From positions 1 to 58,848 of IMG/VR virus record IMGVR_UViG_3300045974_000247: a stretch of 58,848 nt of DNA, one strand, 5' to 3'. This DNA is from a virus. The notes under the pieces were generated by a model. That model was not told where the DNA came from and searched no databases. It saw nothing but the letters and a program-made list of their open reading frames with translations. How positions within the stretch are numbered: the first letter of the stretch is position 1; each line of letters starts with the position of its first letter. Below are positions 49,058 to 56,399 of the stretch, piece by piece. Made by a program: the position numbers and the translations under genes.

Positions 49058-49233
49058 GGCCGATCACCAGCCGTACTTACTGCACCAACTGCGGGCATCA
49101 CTGGGATGTTCACACAGACGAGGGTTGCGCCGCGCGACACAGTCGAGGGGGATTGTGCCCATGCAAGAGCAAGAAGGACACGAAGACGACAGCAGTCGAA
49201 CGCGGCACGGAAGGCGCAAGCAGGACACAGTAG
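49054..49233 (+). CDS. Small CGH-type zinc protein
   Basis: 59 residues from GTG (GTGA overlap). CTNCGHHWDVHTDEGCAARHS..LCPCK repeats the C-x-CGH...H...C-x-C pattern of the protein at 10606-10830. Its place in the lysis cluster is odd. Overlaps the next gene by 73 bp. Confidence 0.5.
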   Translation: MRPITSRTYCTNCGHHWDVHTDEGCAARHSRGGLCPCKSKKDTKTTAVERGTEGASRTQ

Positions 49234-49553
49234 CTCAGCGGGGGGTCCGGGAGGGAGGCCTGGATGGCGTGGCGAGGGTTGTGGGCGCGTGGCGCGCGGG
49301 GAACCGGGCAGGCGATGACGTCATCAGGGAGCGCATCAAGGAGCGCAGCGCCTGGGCTCGGCACGGACTCCTCGGCCTCGTGCTCGGGGCACTCTTCGCA
49401 CAGCAGATGATGCGGGACCGGGCAGAGTTCGCGCAGCGCGAGCAGCGCGAGGGGCAGATGGCGCAGGCGTTCAACCGGCTGGCTGATGAGCTCAAGGAGT
49501 TCCGCAGGGACCTCCGCGCGACGTTGACGGGTCATCGAGAGGTGCCGCCATGA
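49161..49553 (+). CDS. Membrane protein with coiled coil
   Basis: 130 residues from ATG 49161. Basic N-terminus, one membrane helix (GLLGLVLGALFAQQMM, about 70-88), then a charged coiled coil (MRDRAEFAQREQREGQMAQAFNRLADELKEF). Layout like i-spanins or phage membrane accessory proteins. A start inside the overlap with the zinc gene is not excluded. Confidence 0.6.
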   Translation: MQEQEGHEDDSSRTRHGRRKQDTVAQRGVREGGLDGVARVVGAWRAGNRAGDDVIRERIKERSAWARHGLLGLVLGALFAQQMMRDRAEFAQREQREGQMAQAFNRLADELKEFRRDLRATLTGHREVPP

Positions 49554-50059
49554 AGCACTTCGACGCTCGGGCTCCCTGGATTGCCGGGGTGGTGGTGCTG
49601 GTCGCTGCGGCCGGTGGCGGGTTGGAGACCATCAGCGACCCGAAGTTGTACAGCGACCACGGCTGGGCGCTGTACGTCTTCGGGGCAGACTTCATGCTGC
49701 TCATGATCATCATCCTCCGAGCGGCGCTCCAGCTGCGCGCCAACAAGAACTTCGACGCGCGCCTGGAGCACGCCGTCAAGGCCCGACTCGACCTGGCACG
49801 TCAGGTCGGGCAGCTGGAGGGTGCCGCCCGGGAGCGCAACATCCGGCTCGACCTACAGCGTCGCATCCTCGACACGCTGCGCGACCGCAGCGTCATCCTC
49901 CGGGACTGCGACGAGGACCACGAGCTGCGCCTGATGCGCATCGAGGAGAAGTTCCGGCTGTCGCATGACCAGGCGGTGGCGCGCGTGGCGCTGCGTGGTC
50001 GAGCCTTCGATGACTCGCTGGACAGCACGCTGGTGGAAGAGCTGACTCGCAAGCAGTAA
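49550..50059 (+). CDS. Membrane protein with two helices and long coiled coil
   Basis: 169 residues (ATGA overlap). Helices IAGVVVLVAAAGG and WALYVFGADFMLLMIIIL, then a basic/acidic coiled coil to the end (LEHAVKARLDLARQVGQLEGAARERNIRLDLQRR). Last gene of the plus operon. Could be a holin/antiholin or spanin-like partner of the previous gene. Confidence 0.55.
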   Translation: MKHFDARAPWIAGVVVLVAAAGGGLETISDPKLYSDHGWALYVFGADFMLLMIIILRAALQLRANKNFDARLEHAVKARLDLARQVGQLEGAARERNIRLDLQRRILDTLRDRSVILRDCDEDHELRLMRIEEKFRLSHDQAVARVALRGRAFDDSLDSTLVEELTRKQ

Positions 50060-50276
50060 CGCAGCTGCCCAACTCCGACAGGGCAAGTCTCGCAGGTTGC
50101 GGTCTTCCTGCGAGCGTCGTGGCACTCCCGGGCCCGTGGTGCCTCGGGTATGGCGGAGAGCACCTCCGAGCGGCCCCCGGCCAGCCGTCCCCAGCGGCCC
50201 GGTCCGGGGGCCTCTCGCCTTCCTCCCCCGTTCGGGGGATGAGTACCTGTCCGGGGGTAGCCTGAGGGGCCTCCGC

Positions 50277-50295
50277 GCCCCTAGGCACTGTGCGG
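50277..50295 (+). repeat. 19-bp element shared with 13281-13299
   Basis: GCCCCTAGGCACTGTGCGG, exactly complementary in order to the copy at 13281-13299. Each reads in this sense along local transcription. The GCAC-T-GTGC core is a short palindrome. Two exact copies in two noncoding spacers suggest a regulatory or processing signal. Confidence 0.7.
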
Positions 50296-50553
50296 CGAGG
50301 AGGGGGGGTCACAGGAGTGGCGGGTCGCCAGGTAGCGTCAGAGCCCGGGGCTGCCAGGGGCCTTCCCCCCACGGTCCCGGGGGCTGGTGTCCCCGGTCCT
50401 CCGGCTCCCGGGGGCTGGCGCGCCCCATGGGCCGGTAGGCTCGGGGGTCGAGCCCCCGGAGCGTCAGCCGGAGGGGCGCGAGGAGCGTCAGGCGCCAAGC
50501 CGCTCGCCAGCCCCCAGTCGAGGTCCCCCGGGAGCAACCTGCGGATGTGCGAA

Positions 50554-50595
50554 GGGCCCGACCCCCTGCGCCGTCAAGCGCAGGGGGTCGGGCCC
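50554..50595. terminator. 18-bp perfect hairpin between convergent operons
   Basis: Arms GGGCCCGACCCCCTGCGC (50554-50571) and the complement at 50578-50595, loop CGTCAA. Stops both the plus (ending 50059) and minus (ending 50621) operons; no strong U-tract on either side. Confidence 0.85.
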
Positions 50596-50620
50596 CCGGT
50601 GCTGCAGTCCTGCGCGCCGG

Positions 50621-50890
50621 TCAGCCGACGCTGATGATGCCGCGCTTCGTGTCGCCCAGGAGGTAGCCCGTGTCGCCGCCAGCCTCCACGAACTCGCCCA
50701 CGGTCATGCCCGACTTGTACAGCGAGCGGGTCTTGCTGGCGGCGCTGTCGGGCCGCTTCTCGACCTTGGCCGCGACAGCCGCCTTGTCGAGCACCTTGAT
50801 CTTCTGACCGAGCCGAGCAGCGCGGGCACCCGGCTCCTCCTTCGCCACGACCTTCTTCTCCACCTTCGTGTTCTTCTTCGCAGCAGCCAT
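50621..50890 (-). CDS. KIKVL-family lysine-rich protein, stand-alone form
   Basis: 89 residues. N-terminal Lys/Ala-rich part (MAAAKKNTKVEKKVVAKEE), then KIKVLDKAAVAAKVEKRPDS and the C-terminal domain RSLYKSGMTVGEFVEAGGDTGYLLGDTKRGIISV. The same C-terminal domain closes the proteins at 51758 and 57355. AAGGAG precedes ATG by 6 bases, and an 18-bp terminator lies upstream, so it has its own promoter. The basic tail suggests nucleic acid binding. Confidence 0.75.
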   Translation of the reverse strand: MAAAKKNTKVEKKVVAKEEPGARAARLGQKIKVLDKAAVAAKVEKRPDSAASKTRSLYKSGMTVGEFVEAGGDTGYLLGDTKRGIISVG

Positions 50891-50975
50891 CTGGCACTCC
50901 TTGGTTGGTTGGGGTACTGCCTCAGAGACAGAACCATACGCTGGTTCGCACCAAGGGGAAGGCCCCCAACAAGAA

Positions 50976-51016
50976 GGGCCCGCTGGCTCGCCTAGTCAAG
51001 GCGAGCCAGCGGGCCC
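50976..51016 (-). terminator. 18-bp hairpin terminator
   Basis: Arms 50976-50993 and 50999-51016 (GGGCCCGCTGGCTCGCCT and complement), loop AGTCA. In the minus direction TTCTTGTTGGGGG follows. Ends transcripts of the 51022-51691 genes before the KIKVL gene. Confidence 0.8.
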
Positions 51017-51021
51017 AAGGG

Positions 51022-51210
51022 TCAGGCAGGGTCGCGCGCGCAGACCACGAGCGGCTGCGGCTCACGGCGCGGGTCGGGGTCGATGTGGTGCAAGTTCCCG
51101 CACCCGCAGTGCGTCAGCGGGCAGTTGGTCGGGTCGGAGCAGCGCCGCCTGACGAAATGCATCTTGGGGAGCTTGCCGGGTCGGAACCCGGGGAACACGA
51201 CGGGGCGCAT
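51022..51210 (-). CDS. Cys-rich hypothetical protein
   Basis: 62 residues from the ATG at 51210, preceded by AAGGAGG. Carries CSDPTNCPLTHCGCGNLHH, likely a metal site. Basic N-terminus (FPGFRPGKLPKMHFVRRR). Function unknown. Confidence 0.6.
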   Translation of the reverse strand: MRPVVFPGFRPGKLPKMHFVRRRCSDPTNCPLTHCGCGNLHHIDPDPRREPQPLVVCARDPA

Positions 51211-51221
51211 CAGGACCTCCT

Positions 51222-51299
51222 TCAGCGGGTGATGAGGAACAGCACGAACGCAGCGGTGGCGAGCGCGTCCACGAGGACGTTGAGCCAGTTGTCCTTCAT
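51222..51299 (-). CDS. 25-residue membrane microprotein
   Basis: MKDNWLNVLVDALATAAF then VLFLITR: a short charged start and a single hydrophobic helix. The ATG overlaps the upstream stop (ATGA) and GGAGG lies just before it, so it is translationally coupled. Many phages have such peptides in membrane-targeted early genes. Confidence 0.55.
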   Translation of the reverse strand: MKDNWLNVLVDALATAAFVLFLITR

Positions 51300-51691
51300 G
51301 TCGCCTCCACCGGCTGGTAGTACACCTCCCCAGTCTTCTCGTCCTTGAACTTGGCGCACGCCTGGGCGCCCTTCTCTTCGTACCCGGCATCGCGGCGCCA
51401 TCCCTCGTCCCAGCGCACGTCGCCCATGTACCGGGCGCGCTTGGCGACCTCCTTGCTGACGTCCACGATGGTGGGCGTGCCGGGCTTGTCGTAGTCGGGG
51501 AGGCGCCAGGCCTTCCCAGCGGTCATCTTGAACGGCATTGGCTTGATCCTTTCGCAGTAGTGGCAGGGTTGAACGGTCCACTCGCCCAGATTGTACGGCC
51601 CCTCCCCCTCGTTGGGGAGCGAAGGAGCGTACAGGGCGAGGATGCGGTTGCACCCGGGACAACGCTCCCGGTCAGGCTGCTTCTTCGACAC
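51296..51691 (-). CDS. Zinc-ribbon hypothetical protein
   Basis: 131 residues. CPGC (about 11-14) and CHYC (about 43-46) form a zinc ribbon, with a conserved-looking WRLPDYDKPGTPTIVDVSKEVAKRARY and a C-terminal beta hairpin (FKDEKTGEVYYQPVE). No family recognised. Confidence 0.6.
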   Translation of the reverse strand: MSKKQPDRERCPGCNRILALYAPSLPNEGEGPYNLGEWTVQPCHYCERIKPMPFKMTAGKAWRLPDYDKPGTPTIVDVSKEVAKRARYMGDVRWDEGWRRDAGYEEKGAQACAKFKDEKTGEVYYQPVEAT

Positions 51692-51706
51692 GTGGCCTCC
51701 ACGCGC

Positions 51707-51742
51707 GCTCGGAGCCGGGCACTACGCCACCCGGCTCCGAGC
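51707..51742 (-). terminator. 13-bp hairpin after the zincin-KIKVL gene
   Basis: GCTCGGAGCCGGG (51707-51719) with its complement at 51730-51742, 10-base loop, 16 bp beyond the stop codon of the gene at 51758. No U-run, GC-rich like the other terminators here. Confidence 0.7.
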
Positions 51743-51757
51743 CGCTCAGCGGTTGAG

Positions 51758-52219
51758 CTACTTGACGGCGACCAGGGCGCGCACCGTTGCGTCCTTGCGG
51801 ATGTACGTCCAGTCGCACCCGTGGGTCTGGCACTTCTCCTGGAACTGCTCGACCGTCATGCCGTCCTTGTAGAAGGTCCGGCACTCATACGCCTTGGAGG
51901 ACTTGTTGCCGGTGTCCTCCAGGAACTTCTTCAGCGCCGGCAGCACCTTGATCTTGGCGCCCTCCGGGAACCCGGTCCCCTTCGGAGCCTTGGGGGCCTT
52001 CTTCTCCTTCGGGGCCGCAGCCGGGGCAGGGGTCTTCTTGGCGACCTCGGCCTTGGCCGCCTTCGGGTCGAGGGTCTTGGCGGTGGCGAGCGCGGGAGCC
52101 TCGGGGGCCTTCGCCTCCCTGGGCACGCTCGCGCGGTCCACCTTCGCCACGCCCAGCTCCGGCATGGGGAGCTTCTTGGACTGCTTCTCGGTCTTCTTGT
52201 CGTCGGTCTTCTTGGCCAT
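51758..52219 (-). CDS. Possible internal product of the zincin-KIKVL gene
   Basis: 153 residues beginning MAKKTDDKKTEKQSKK. AAGGAG stands 6 bases before the ATG, inside codons for LKEKS of the long frame. The same architecture appears in the stand-alone 50621-50890 gene, which suggests this was once, or still is, an independent gene. Whether the short form is made is untested. Confidence 0.5.
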   Translation of the reverse strand: MAKKTDDKKTEKQSKKLPMPELGVAKVDRASVPREAKAPEAPALATAKTLDPKAAKAEVAKKTPAPAAAPKEKKAPKAPKGTGFPEGAKIKVLPALKKFLEDTGNKSSKAYECRTFYKDGMTVEQFQEKCQTHGCDWTYIRKDATVRALVAVK

Positions 52220-52810
52220 GGACTTCTCCTTCAGGTAGTTGTGGACCAGCTCAGCACGGACCTGCGCCGGGAGAAACCGGAAGCCAGCGCCGTGCTCCTT
52301 CTCCAACTCGCGTAGTGCGTCGATCAACTCCACGTGCTCGATGCGAGCCGCCAGGCTCGCCACGACCTCCTTCTGCGGGTCATCCGCCGGGTGCTTGTGG
52401 TTCGCGCGCATCAGGTCGAACAGCTTCTCTGCGAACTGCCAGGCCAGCGACACGCCGCTGGTCCGCTGCCCCCGGAGCGTCAGCTTCCGCACCGGGTTGT
52501 CGCTTGAGTTGTACTTGCCCTCCGTCATGAAGTCCAGGTGGTGGTAGAACTCGTGGAACACCGTCTTGAGGTGCGCGCGCGAGTGGATGGAGATGCTCCT
52601 GCTCTTCGGGTGGTACCAGCCGTTGGCCCCCTCGTCGGGGGTCCGCTCCGTAACCTGGGGAGGCTTGATCTTGTAGACCCGGGCGAGCACGGCCAGAACG
52701 ACCCGTGCTCGCTTGCGGTCTACCTTGAACCAGTAGCCTCGGTGTATGGGGAACAGCGCTCTCAACTCTCGGGGACACCGCACGTCCCACGTCTGGGTAG
52801 CAGCGAGCAT
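51758..52810 (-). CDS. Zincin metallopeptidase-like domain fused to KIKVL domain
   Basis: 350 residues. N-terminal domain with HEFYH (86-90, HExxH zinc site) in TVFHEFYHHLDF, likely an M-type metallopeptidase or SprT/ImmA-like zincin. Then, without a stop codon, MAKKTDDKK at 198, a Lys/Ala/Pro-rich linker, and the C-terminal KIKVLPALKKF...RTFYKDGMTVEQFQEKCQTHGCDWTYIRKDAT domain shared with two other genes. An AAGGAG and ATG at the junction allow a second, shorter product. N-terminal start at 52810 is best; upstream residues to 52912 are not native. Confidence 0.75.
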   Translation of the reverse strand: MLAATQTWDVRCPRELRALFPIHRGYWFKVDRKRARVVLAVLARVYKIKPPQVTERTPDEGANGWYHPKSRSISIHSRAHLKTVFHEFYHHLDFMTEGKYNSSDNPVRKLTLRGQRTSGVSLAWQFAEKLFDLMRANHKHPADDPQKEVVASLAARIEHVELIDALRELEKEHGAGFRFLPAQVRAELVHNYLKEKSMAKKTDDKKTEKQSKKLPMPELGVAKVDRASVPREAKAPEAPALATAKTLDPKAAKAEVAKKTPAPAAAPKEKKAPKAPKGTGFPEGAKIKVLPALKKFLEDTGNKSSKAYECRTFYKDGMTVEQFQEKCQTHGCDWTYIRKDATVRALVAVK

Positions 52811-52814
52811 CGGG

Positions 52815-53342
52815 TCACCGAGCCGGGATGAGGTTGAAGTGCCGAGCGGCTGCGAGCTGCTCCACGCCGTCACCGTGGTGGTCGCGCCCCTCGGCCTCGC
52901 ACACCTCCTCATAGTCCTCGTCCTGCGCCAAGCGGTCAGCCGTCACGGACCAGCGGACCTCGCCGCACCCGTTGATGCTGACGAGGCAGAACCACCGGCC
53001 ATCGCGCTGGAAGTAGTAGTCAGCGCACTTGGGGTGGGTGAGCCAGGGGCTGTCGGCGCGCACCTCCGCGAGCACGTAGCTGTTCTTGCTGCGCGACCAG
53101 TAGATGTCGTTGGTCGTGTTCATGTCGCGGAGCGTCACGTCCACCCGGGCTCCGTGCTGCGTGTCCTTCCAGCCGAAGATGGCCGGGGGCCCCGCGATGA
53201 ACCGCTCGGGGATGCCCTTGGCGCACTCCTCGCAGAGCCGCGTGCCGTAGATGGTCTTGACCTTCCCCCTCGGGGAGGGGCACCCGTCAGGGTGCACGGT
53301 CCGGCAGCGGAGAGCTTCGCATTCGCAGGTACGGGTGGTCAT
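52815..53342 (-). CDS. Cys-rich hypothetical protein
   Basis: 175 residues from ATG 53342 (ATGA overlap with the upstream gene). N-terminal CECEALRCRTVHPDGC and CEECAKGIPERF form a possible double zinc site. The central part has beta strands (YWSRSKNSYVLAEVRA) and a further Cys. Start MTTRT resembles the MTTKT starts of neighbouring genes. Function unknown. Confidence 0.6.
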   Translation of the reverse strand: MTTRTCECEALRCRTVHPDGCPSPRGKVKTIYGTRLCEECAKGIPERFIAGPPAIFGWKDTQHGARVDVTLRDMNTTNDIYWSRSKNSYVLAEVRADSPWLTHPKCADYYFQRDGRWFCLVSINGCGEVRWSVTADRLAQDEDYEEVCEAEGRDHHGDGVEQLAAARHFNLIPAR

Positions 53343-53596
53343 GGCTTCCTCTTCGCAGGCGTCCAGCCCGCGCGCTTGAGTAGGTTGAGAACATCGGTGG
53401 GCTTGGTCGGCGGGCTGTACCCCTCCACGAGGGGCTTCCCATCGAGGCTGATCCAGTACTGCGGGCGGGAGGACGAGCGCCCCCCACCCAGGTAGGTCCA
53501 GGAGTACCGCAGGCTCACCTGGACGCGGTTGTCTTCGGAGCGCCACTCCTGGAAGCGGAGCGGCTTGAGGGTCCGGTCGAGGAGCTTGACGCCCAT
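53339..53596 (-). CDS. Hypothetical protein
   Basis: 85 residues. Beta-rich (RVQVSLRYSWTYLGG, PQYWISLDGKPLVEGY) with a C-terminal helix (KPTDVLNLLKRAGW). No known family. ATGA overlap. Confidence 0.55.
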   Translation of the reverse strand: MGVKLLDRTLKPLRFQEWRSEDNRVQVSLRYSWTYLGGGRSSSRPQYWISLDGKPLVEGYSPPTKPTDVLNLLKRAGWTPAKRKP

Positions 53597-53598
53597 GG

Positions 53599-54108
53599 CT
53601 AGTCTCCAATGCCGTGGTACTCTTCCGTCACCACCAGGCCCTTGCCGGCCCCCAGGTCGATGACGTACACCTGGTTGAGCTTCATCCCCTGGCCCCACGT
53701 GGACTTCGGGAACCAGCGCTGGTCGCGCCAGTGCCACACCTCGTGGAACCGCTGGCTGATCGCCTCCCCCATCAGCGGGGTCAGCGCCGCGCCCTGGTAC
53801 GTCAGGTCGTGGGCGTACCAGCAGCGGTCATCGTAGGACATCTGCTTCTCGTGGACGAAGGTTCGCGTGGCGAGGTGGACGACGCCAGCCGACTGGCGGG
53901 TGACCCGGAGCGTGATGCGGGGCTCCAAGCGGAGCTCACCAGCGTCGGTGGTGTACACGTACAGGTTGAGCTCCTCCTTGAAGGTGCCGCCCCGGATGAC
54001 CTCGGGGAAGGCCAGCGCCTCCACCCGGTTGCGGCGCACGTATGCGACCACGGTGTCGCCGGGGAGGAGCTGGGAGCTGGACACGTCGGTCTGGTAGGTC
54101 GGCTGCAT
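53599..54108 (-). CDS. Hypothetical beta-rich protein
   Basis: 169 residues from ATG 54108, behind leader TCAACCTACCCTCTGGAGACCAACC. Beta strands throughout (GDTVVAYVRRNRVEALAF, EELNLYVYTTDAGELRLEP, RITLRVTRQSAGVVHLATRTF). No family recognised. Preceded by structured element copy 1. Confidence 0.55.
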   Translation of the reverse strand: MQPTYQTDVSSSQLLPGDTVVAYVRRNRVEALAFPEVIRGGTFKEELNLYVYTTDAGELRLEPRITLRVTRQSAGVVHLATRTFVHEKQMSYDDRCWYAHDLTYQGAALTPLMGEAISQRFHEVWHWRDQRWFPKSTWGQGMKLNQVYVIDLGAGKGLVVTEEYHGIGD

Positions 54109-54125
54109 GGTTGGTCTCCAGAGGG

Positions 54126-54198
54126 TAGGTTGAGCATCGGGTCGAGGGACCCAGCGAGAGGAGCGAGCAGCGCTCGCCCCCCTCAAGTGCTCCTCGAC
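54126..54198 (-). ncRNA. Repeated structured RNA element, copy 1
   Basis: On the minus strand GTCGAGG...CCTCGAC closes a conserved frame (AGCACTTGAG and CTCGCTGGGTC) around a variable hairpin, here GCGAGC-AGC-GCTCGC. Outer stem, flanks and position are the same in three copies while the core hairpin changes sequence but stays paired, the mark of a structured RNA or processing signal. Confidence 0.65.
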
Positions 54199-54235
54199 AG
54201 AGCCACGGAGCCTACCGTGGCTGGCGGTGGTGCGA

Positions 54236-54427
54236 CTAGTCAGCCTTCCTGTTGTGCGGCCAACGGAGGGAGTGCGTCCATCCTCCGGGGAGCGGCTCAG
54301 CCCAGCGCTCGTTGTCGAGCACCCCGGCGCAGCGCTGCCCGGGGGAAGCGTCGCACGTGGGGCAGCGGAAGACGAGGGAGCGCGCGACCTGGGCCGCGTG
54401 CCACTCGGACATCGGGAGCGACTTCAT
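54236..54427 (-). CDS. Zinc-finger protein
   Basis: 63 residues from ATG 54427. CPTCDASPGQRCAG with later His/Arg (THSLRWPHNRK) is the C-P-x-C-x-A-x-x-G-x-x-C...H...R pattern common in phage and actinobacterial zinc fingers. Probably DNA or RNA binding. ATGA overlap. Confidence 0.7.
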   Translation of the reverse strand: MKSLPMSEWHAAQVARSLVFRCPTCDASPGQRCAGVLDNERWAEPLPGGWTHSLRWPHNRKAD

Positions 54428-54705
54428 GGTGCCCTCCTTCGGGCGGGGAGTCGAGCGGTTTGGGAGCAGCGGGAGCCGTGAGCGGTCTGGACGTAGACGA
54501 TGGCGGTGAGCGGCCACTCACGAGGGTTGTACGGCATGACCTCCAGCGGGACGATGTCGAAGCCCAGCTTGGCGGCGAACGCTTCGATGCGGTCCGGGTC
54601 TGCGTGCTGCGCGAGCGGGTGGCGCGTGGTCCCTTCGTACATCGGGGCCACGTCCTCCTTCTCGCTGTCCTCTGCGCGGGTGATGCGGAAGTAGAGCTTG
54701 GCCAT
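54424..54705 (-). CDS. Hypothetical protein
   Basis: 93 residues. MAKLYFRITRAEDSE begins with a beta strand, then helix DPDRIEAFAAKLGFDIV, basic tail. Overlaps the next gene (ATGA) and the previous gene's stop by 1 base. No family recognised. Confidence 0.55.
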   Translation of the reverse strand: MAKLYFRITRAEDSEKEDVAPMYEGTTRHPLAQHADPDRIEAFAAKLGFDIVPLEVMPYNPREWPLTAIVYVQTAHGSRCSQTARLPARRRAP

Positions 54706-55085
54706 CACACGCTCCAGTTGAAGATGACTTCGTTCGTGCGCGGCCACATCGTCGTCATCATCGCGGAGGGCCCGCCGTCATCCGCGCCCATCACCATCTC
54801 CTCCACGTGGGCCCGGGTCCAGAAGGAGGGGCTGAGGGAGGAGTCGTTGAGCATGTCGTTGTCGAGCGCGGCGCGCAGCTCCCGGCGCAGCTCCAGCTGG
54901 TCGTGCTTCGGGACCGCGCCGTGCTCAGCCACGTAGCAGCCGACCAGGTTGTCCAGGACGACTGCGAGGAGGTCAGGCGTGGCCGTGTAGCCGCAGCCGT
55001 GGCACTTCGTTCCCAGCTCCAGGAGGAGGGACCGGCGGGAGCCGTTCATGTCGGGCGGGCAGCGGGGGCAGTAGTGGGTGGTCAT
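54705..55085 (-). CDS. Zinc-ribbon hypothetical protein
   Basis: 126 residues from ATG 55085. MTTHYCPRCPPD and CHGCGYTATPD form a Cys4 ribbon, then a helical region (QLELRRELRAALDNDM). Looks like a small adaptor or inhibitor. Function unknown. Confidence 0.6.
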   Translation of the reverse strand: MTTHYCPRCPPDMNGSRRSLLLELGTKCHGCGYTATPDLLAVVLDNLVGCYVAEHGAVPKHDQLELRRELRAALDNDMLNDSSLSPSFWTRAHVEEMVMGADDGGPSAMMTTMWPRTNEVIFNWSV

Positions 55086-55087
55086 GG

Positions 55088-55372
55088 TCACTTCTCCTCG
55101 CAGGAGCAGAGCCCCTGGCACTTCGGGCAGTCGCACTCCCCGTAGATGGCGGCGGTGCAGGGTCGGTTGGTTGCCGCCCACTCGACGCAGGCGGGGCACT
55201 TCGGGGTCGCCAGGTGCCAGAGCTTCTCGCGCCACTCGATGAGTCCCGCCTTCTCCATGTCGCGGAGGGAGGCGCGGCAGTTCAGGAGCAGCTGGTCAGC
55301 GGTGGCGGGGCCGGTCTGGAGTCGGGCCAGGACGAGCGCCTGGCCGGTGAGCTTCCTGTTCTTGGTCGTCAT
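55088..55372 (-). CDS. Winged-helix-like protein with Cys-rich tail
   Basis: 94 residues from ATG 55372. VLARLQTGPATADQLLLNCRASLRDMEKAGLIEWREKLWHL is the layout of a winged-helix DNA-binding domain, followed by a multi-Cys tail (CPACVEW, CTAA, CDCPKCQGLCSC). Likely binds DNA with a metal-stabilised tail; possible regulator of the right arm. Confidence 0.6.
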   Translation of the reverse strand: MTTKNRKLTGQALVLARLQTGPATADQLLLNCRASLRDMEKAGLIEWREKLWHLATPKCPACVEWAATNRPCTAAIYGECDCPKCQGLCSCEEK

Positions 55373-55374
55373 GG

Positions 55375-55587
55375 CTAGCCTCGGGCTGCGTAGGTGAGGA
55401 GGGAGTTGGCGAGGTGGAGGGCCTGCTTCTTCGTGAGCCGGATAGACTGGGTGGCGAAGCCGCGCCGCCACTTGCCGTCGGAGCCCAGCACGGAGGCGCG
55501 GTTGCCGACGATGAGCTCCAGCTTCGGCTCTCCGTCACGGCAGGTCACTGCGAAGGGGCGCTTGGTCTTGCGGACGAGGGGGATCAT
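55375..55587 (-). CDS. Hypothetical protein
   Basis: 70 residues. Basic start (VRKTKRPFAVTCRDGEPKLELIVG) then a helix (KKQALHLANSLLTY). No family recognised. Leader CACCCTACCTGGAGACACCA precedes ATG. Confidence 0.55.
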   Translation of the reverse strand: MIPLVRKTKRPFAVTCRDGEPKLELIVGNRASVLGSDGKWRRGFATQSIRLTKKQALHLANSLLTYAARG

Positions 55588-55617
55588 TGGTGTCTCCAGG
55601 TAGGGTGAGCGGTTGGA

Positions 55618-55854
55618 CTAGCTGCGGCGGGTGATGACGACAACGGCGTGGCGGGCGAAGTGGACGTGGACGCGGGGCAGGTCGGAGCCCTCGGCGATGA
55701 GCTTGGGCTCGCAGGTGAACGTGAAGGACTCGCCAACCTCCAGCTCGTCCAGCTGCGCTTCGCGGCGCACGGAGCAGGCCAGCGCTGCGAGGCTGAGAGC
55801 GGTCTTGAGCTTGCCGGTCCCGGAGTTGTAGCTGTCGAAGGTCTTGGTCGTCAT
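55618..55854 (-). CDS. Hypothetical protein
   Basis: 78 residues from ATG 55854. MTTKTFDSYNSG, helical middle (LKTALSLAALACSVRREAQL) and a beta-rich end (GESFTFTCEPK; VHVHFARHAVVVITRR). The N-terminus repeats the MTTKT motif of other right-arm genes. Preceded by structured element copy 2. Confidence 0.55.
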   Translation of the reverse strand: MTTKTFDSYNSGTGKLKTALSLAALACSVRREAQLDELEVGESFTFTCEPKLIAEGSDLPRVHVHFARHAVVVITRRS

Positions 55855-55872
55855 GGCGGTGTCTCCGAAGGG

Positions 55873-55949
55873 TAGGGTGAACGGGTCGAGGGACCCAGCG
55901 AGCAAGAGGAGCGGCCGCAGCCGGTCCTCCCGCTCAAGTGCTCCTCGAC
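55873..55949 (-). ncRNA. Repeated structured RNA element, copy 2
   Basis: Outer stem 55885-55891 with 55943-55949. Same conserved flanks as copies 1 and 3. The core is AGGAGCGGC-CGCA-GCCGGTCCT, one mismatch in a 9-bp stem. Its end overlaps the stop codon of the upstream gene. Confidence 0.65.
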
Positions 55950-56188
55950 TAGCTGCGGGTGCTCCAGTGCAGCAGGGAGCCGGAGGGGAACCCCTCGCCC
56001 GGGACAGCGGCGACAGGCTCGGTGAACCAGGCGTTGAGGACGTCAGCGGAGGCCTGGTTGTCGAACACGTCCAGGATGACGTGGCCGACGTGCGCCAGGA
56101 CGTTCCGGACCCGCGCCCCTTCGATGCCGCGCTTCTGGGTCGCTGCGATAGCCTGGTCGGCGTTGCCCTTCACGATCAGCGTGTACAT
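55949..56188 (-). CDS. Hypothetical protein
   Basis: 79 residues from ATG 56188. Ferredoxin-like beta-alpha-beta layout: MYTLIVKGNADQAIAATQKRG, VGHVILDVFDNQASADVLNAWF. The sequence resembles small ACT- or muconolactone-like folds only in outline. No function recognised. Confidence 0.55.
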   Translation of the reverse strand: MYTLIVKGNADQAIAATQKRGIEGARVRNVLAHVGHVILDVFDNQASADVLNAWFTEPVAAVPGEGFPSGSLLHWSTRS

Positions 56189-56190
56189 GG

Positions 56191-56373
56191 CTAGTTCCTC
56201 TCCAGTCGGTCGATGTCGTTGATCATCATGATCGCGTTCTGCGCCGCGTGGCTGTTCAGGCACCAGTCGCGCACCGCCTTCTTCTGGTCCCGGTCCTCGG
56301 CCTCTCGCAGCGCCTTGTTGGCCATCGCGAGTGCAGCGAGCAGCGCCTTCATGTTCTTGTTCGTGAGCTTCAT
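56191..56373 (-). CDS. Hypothetical helical protein
   Basis: 60 residues from ATG 56373, with AAGGAG close before and the leader CACCCTACC. All-helical and charged (KNMKALLAALAMANKALREAEDRDQKK). No family recognised. Confidence 0.5.
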   Translation of the reverse strand: MKLTNKNMKALLAALAMANKALREAEDRDQKKAVRDWCLNSHAAQNAIMMINDIDRLERN

Positions 56374-56399
56374 GGCAGCTCCTTCAGGTAGGGTGAGCT

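Larger units (their letters stand above)
50060..50620. other. Convergent noncoding region, very GC-rich
   Basis: 561 bp without a convincing gene between convergent operons. Contains the 50277-50295 element, several short repeats (CCCGGGGGCTGG, GGGGGCTGG, GGAGCGTCAG) also seen near 771-882 and 13135-13333, and a perfect 18-bp hairpin at 50554-50595. Frames here are Pro/Gly/Arg-rich and look like noise. Confidence 0.7.

Noticed and set aside
50097-50995. Several long frames in the convergent GC-rich block
   Set aside because: Gly/Pro/Arg/Ala-rich noise over terminators and repeats; none has a ribosome binding site.
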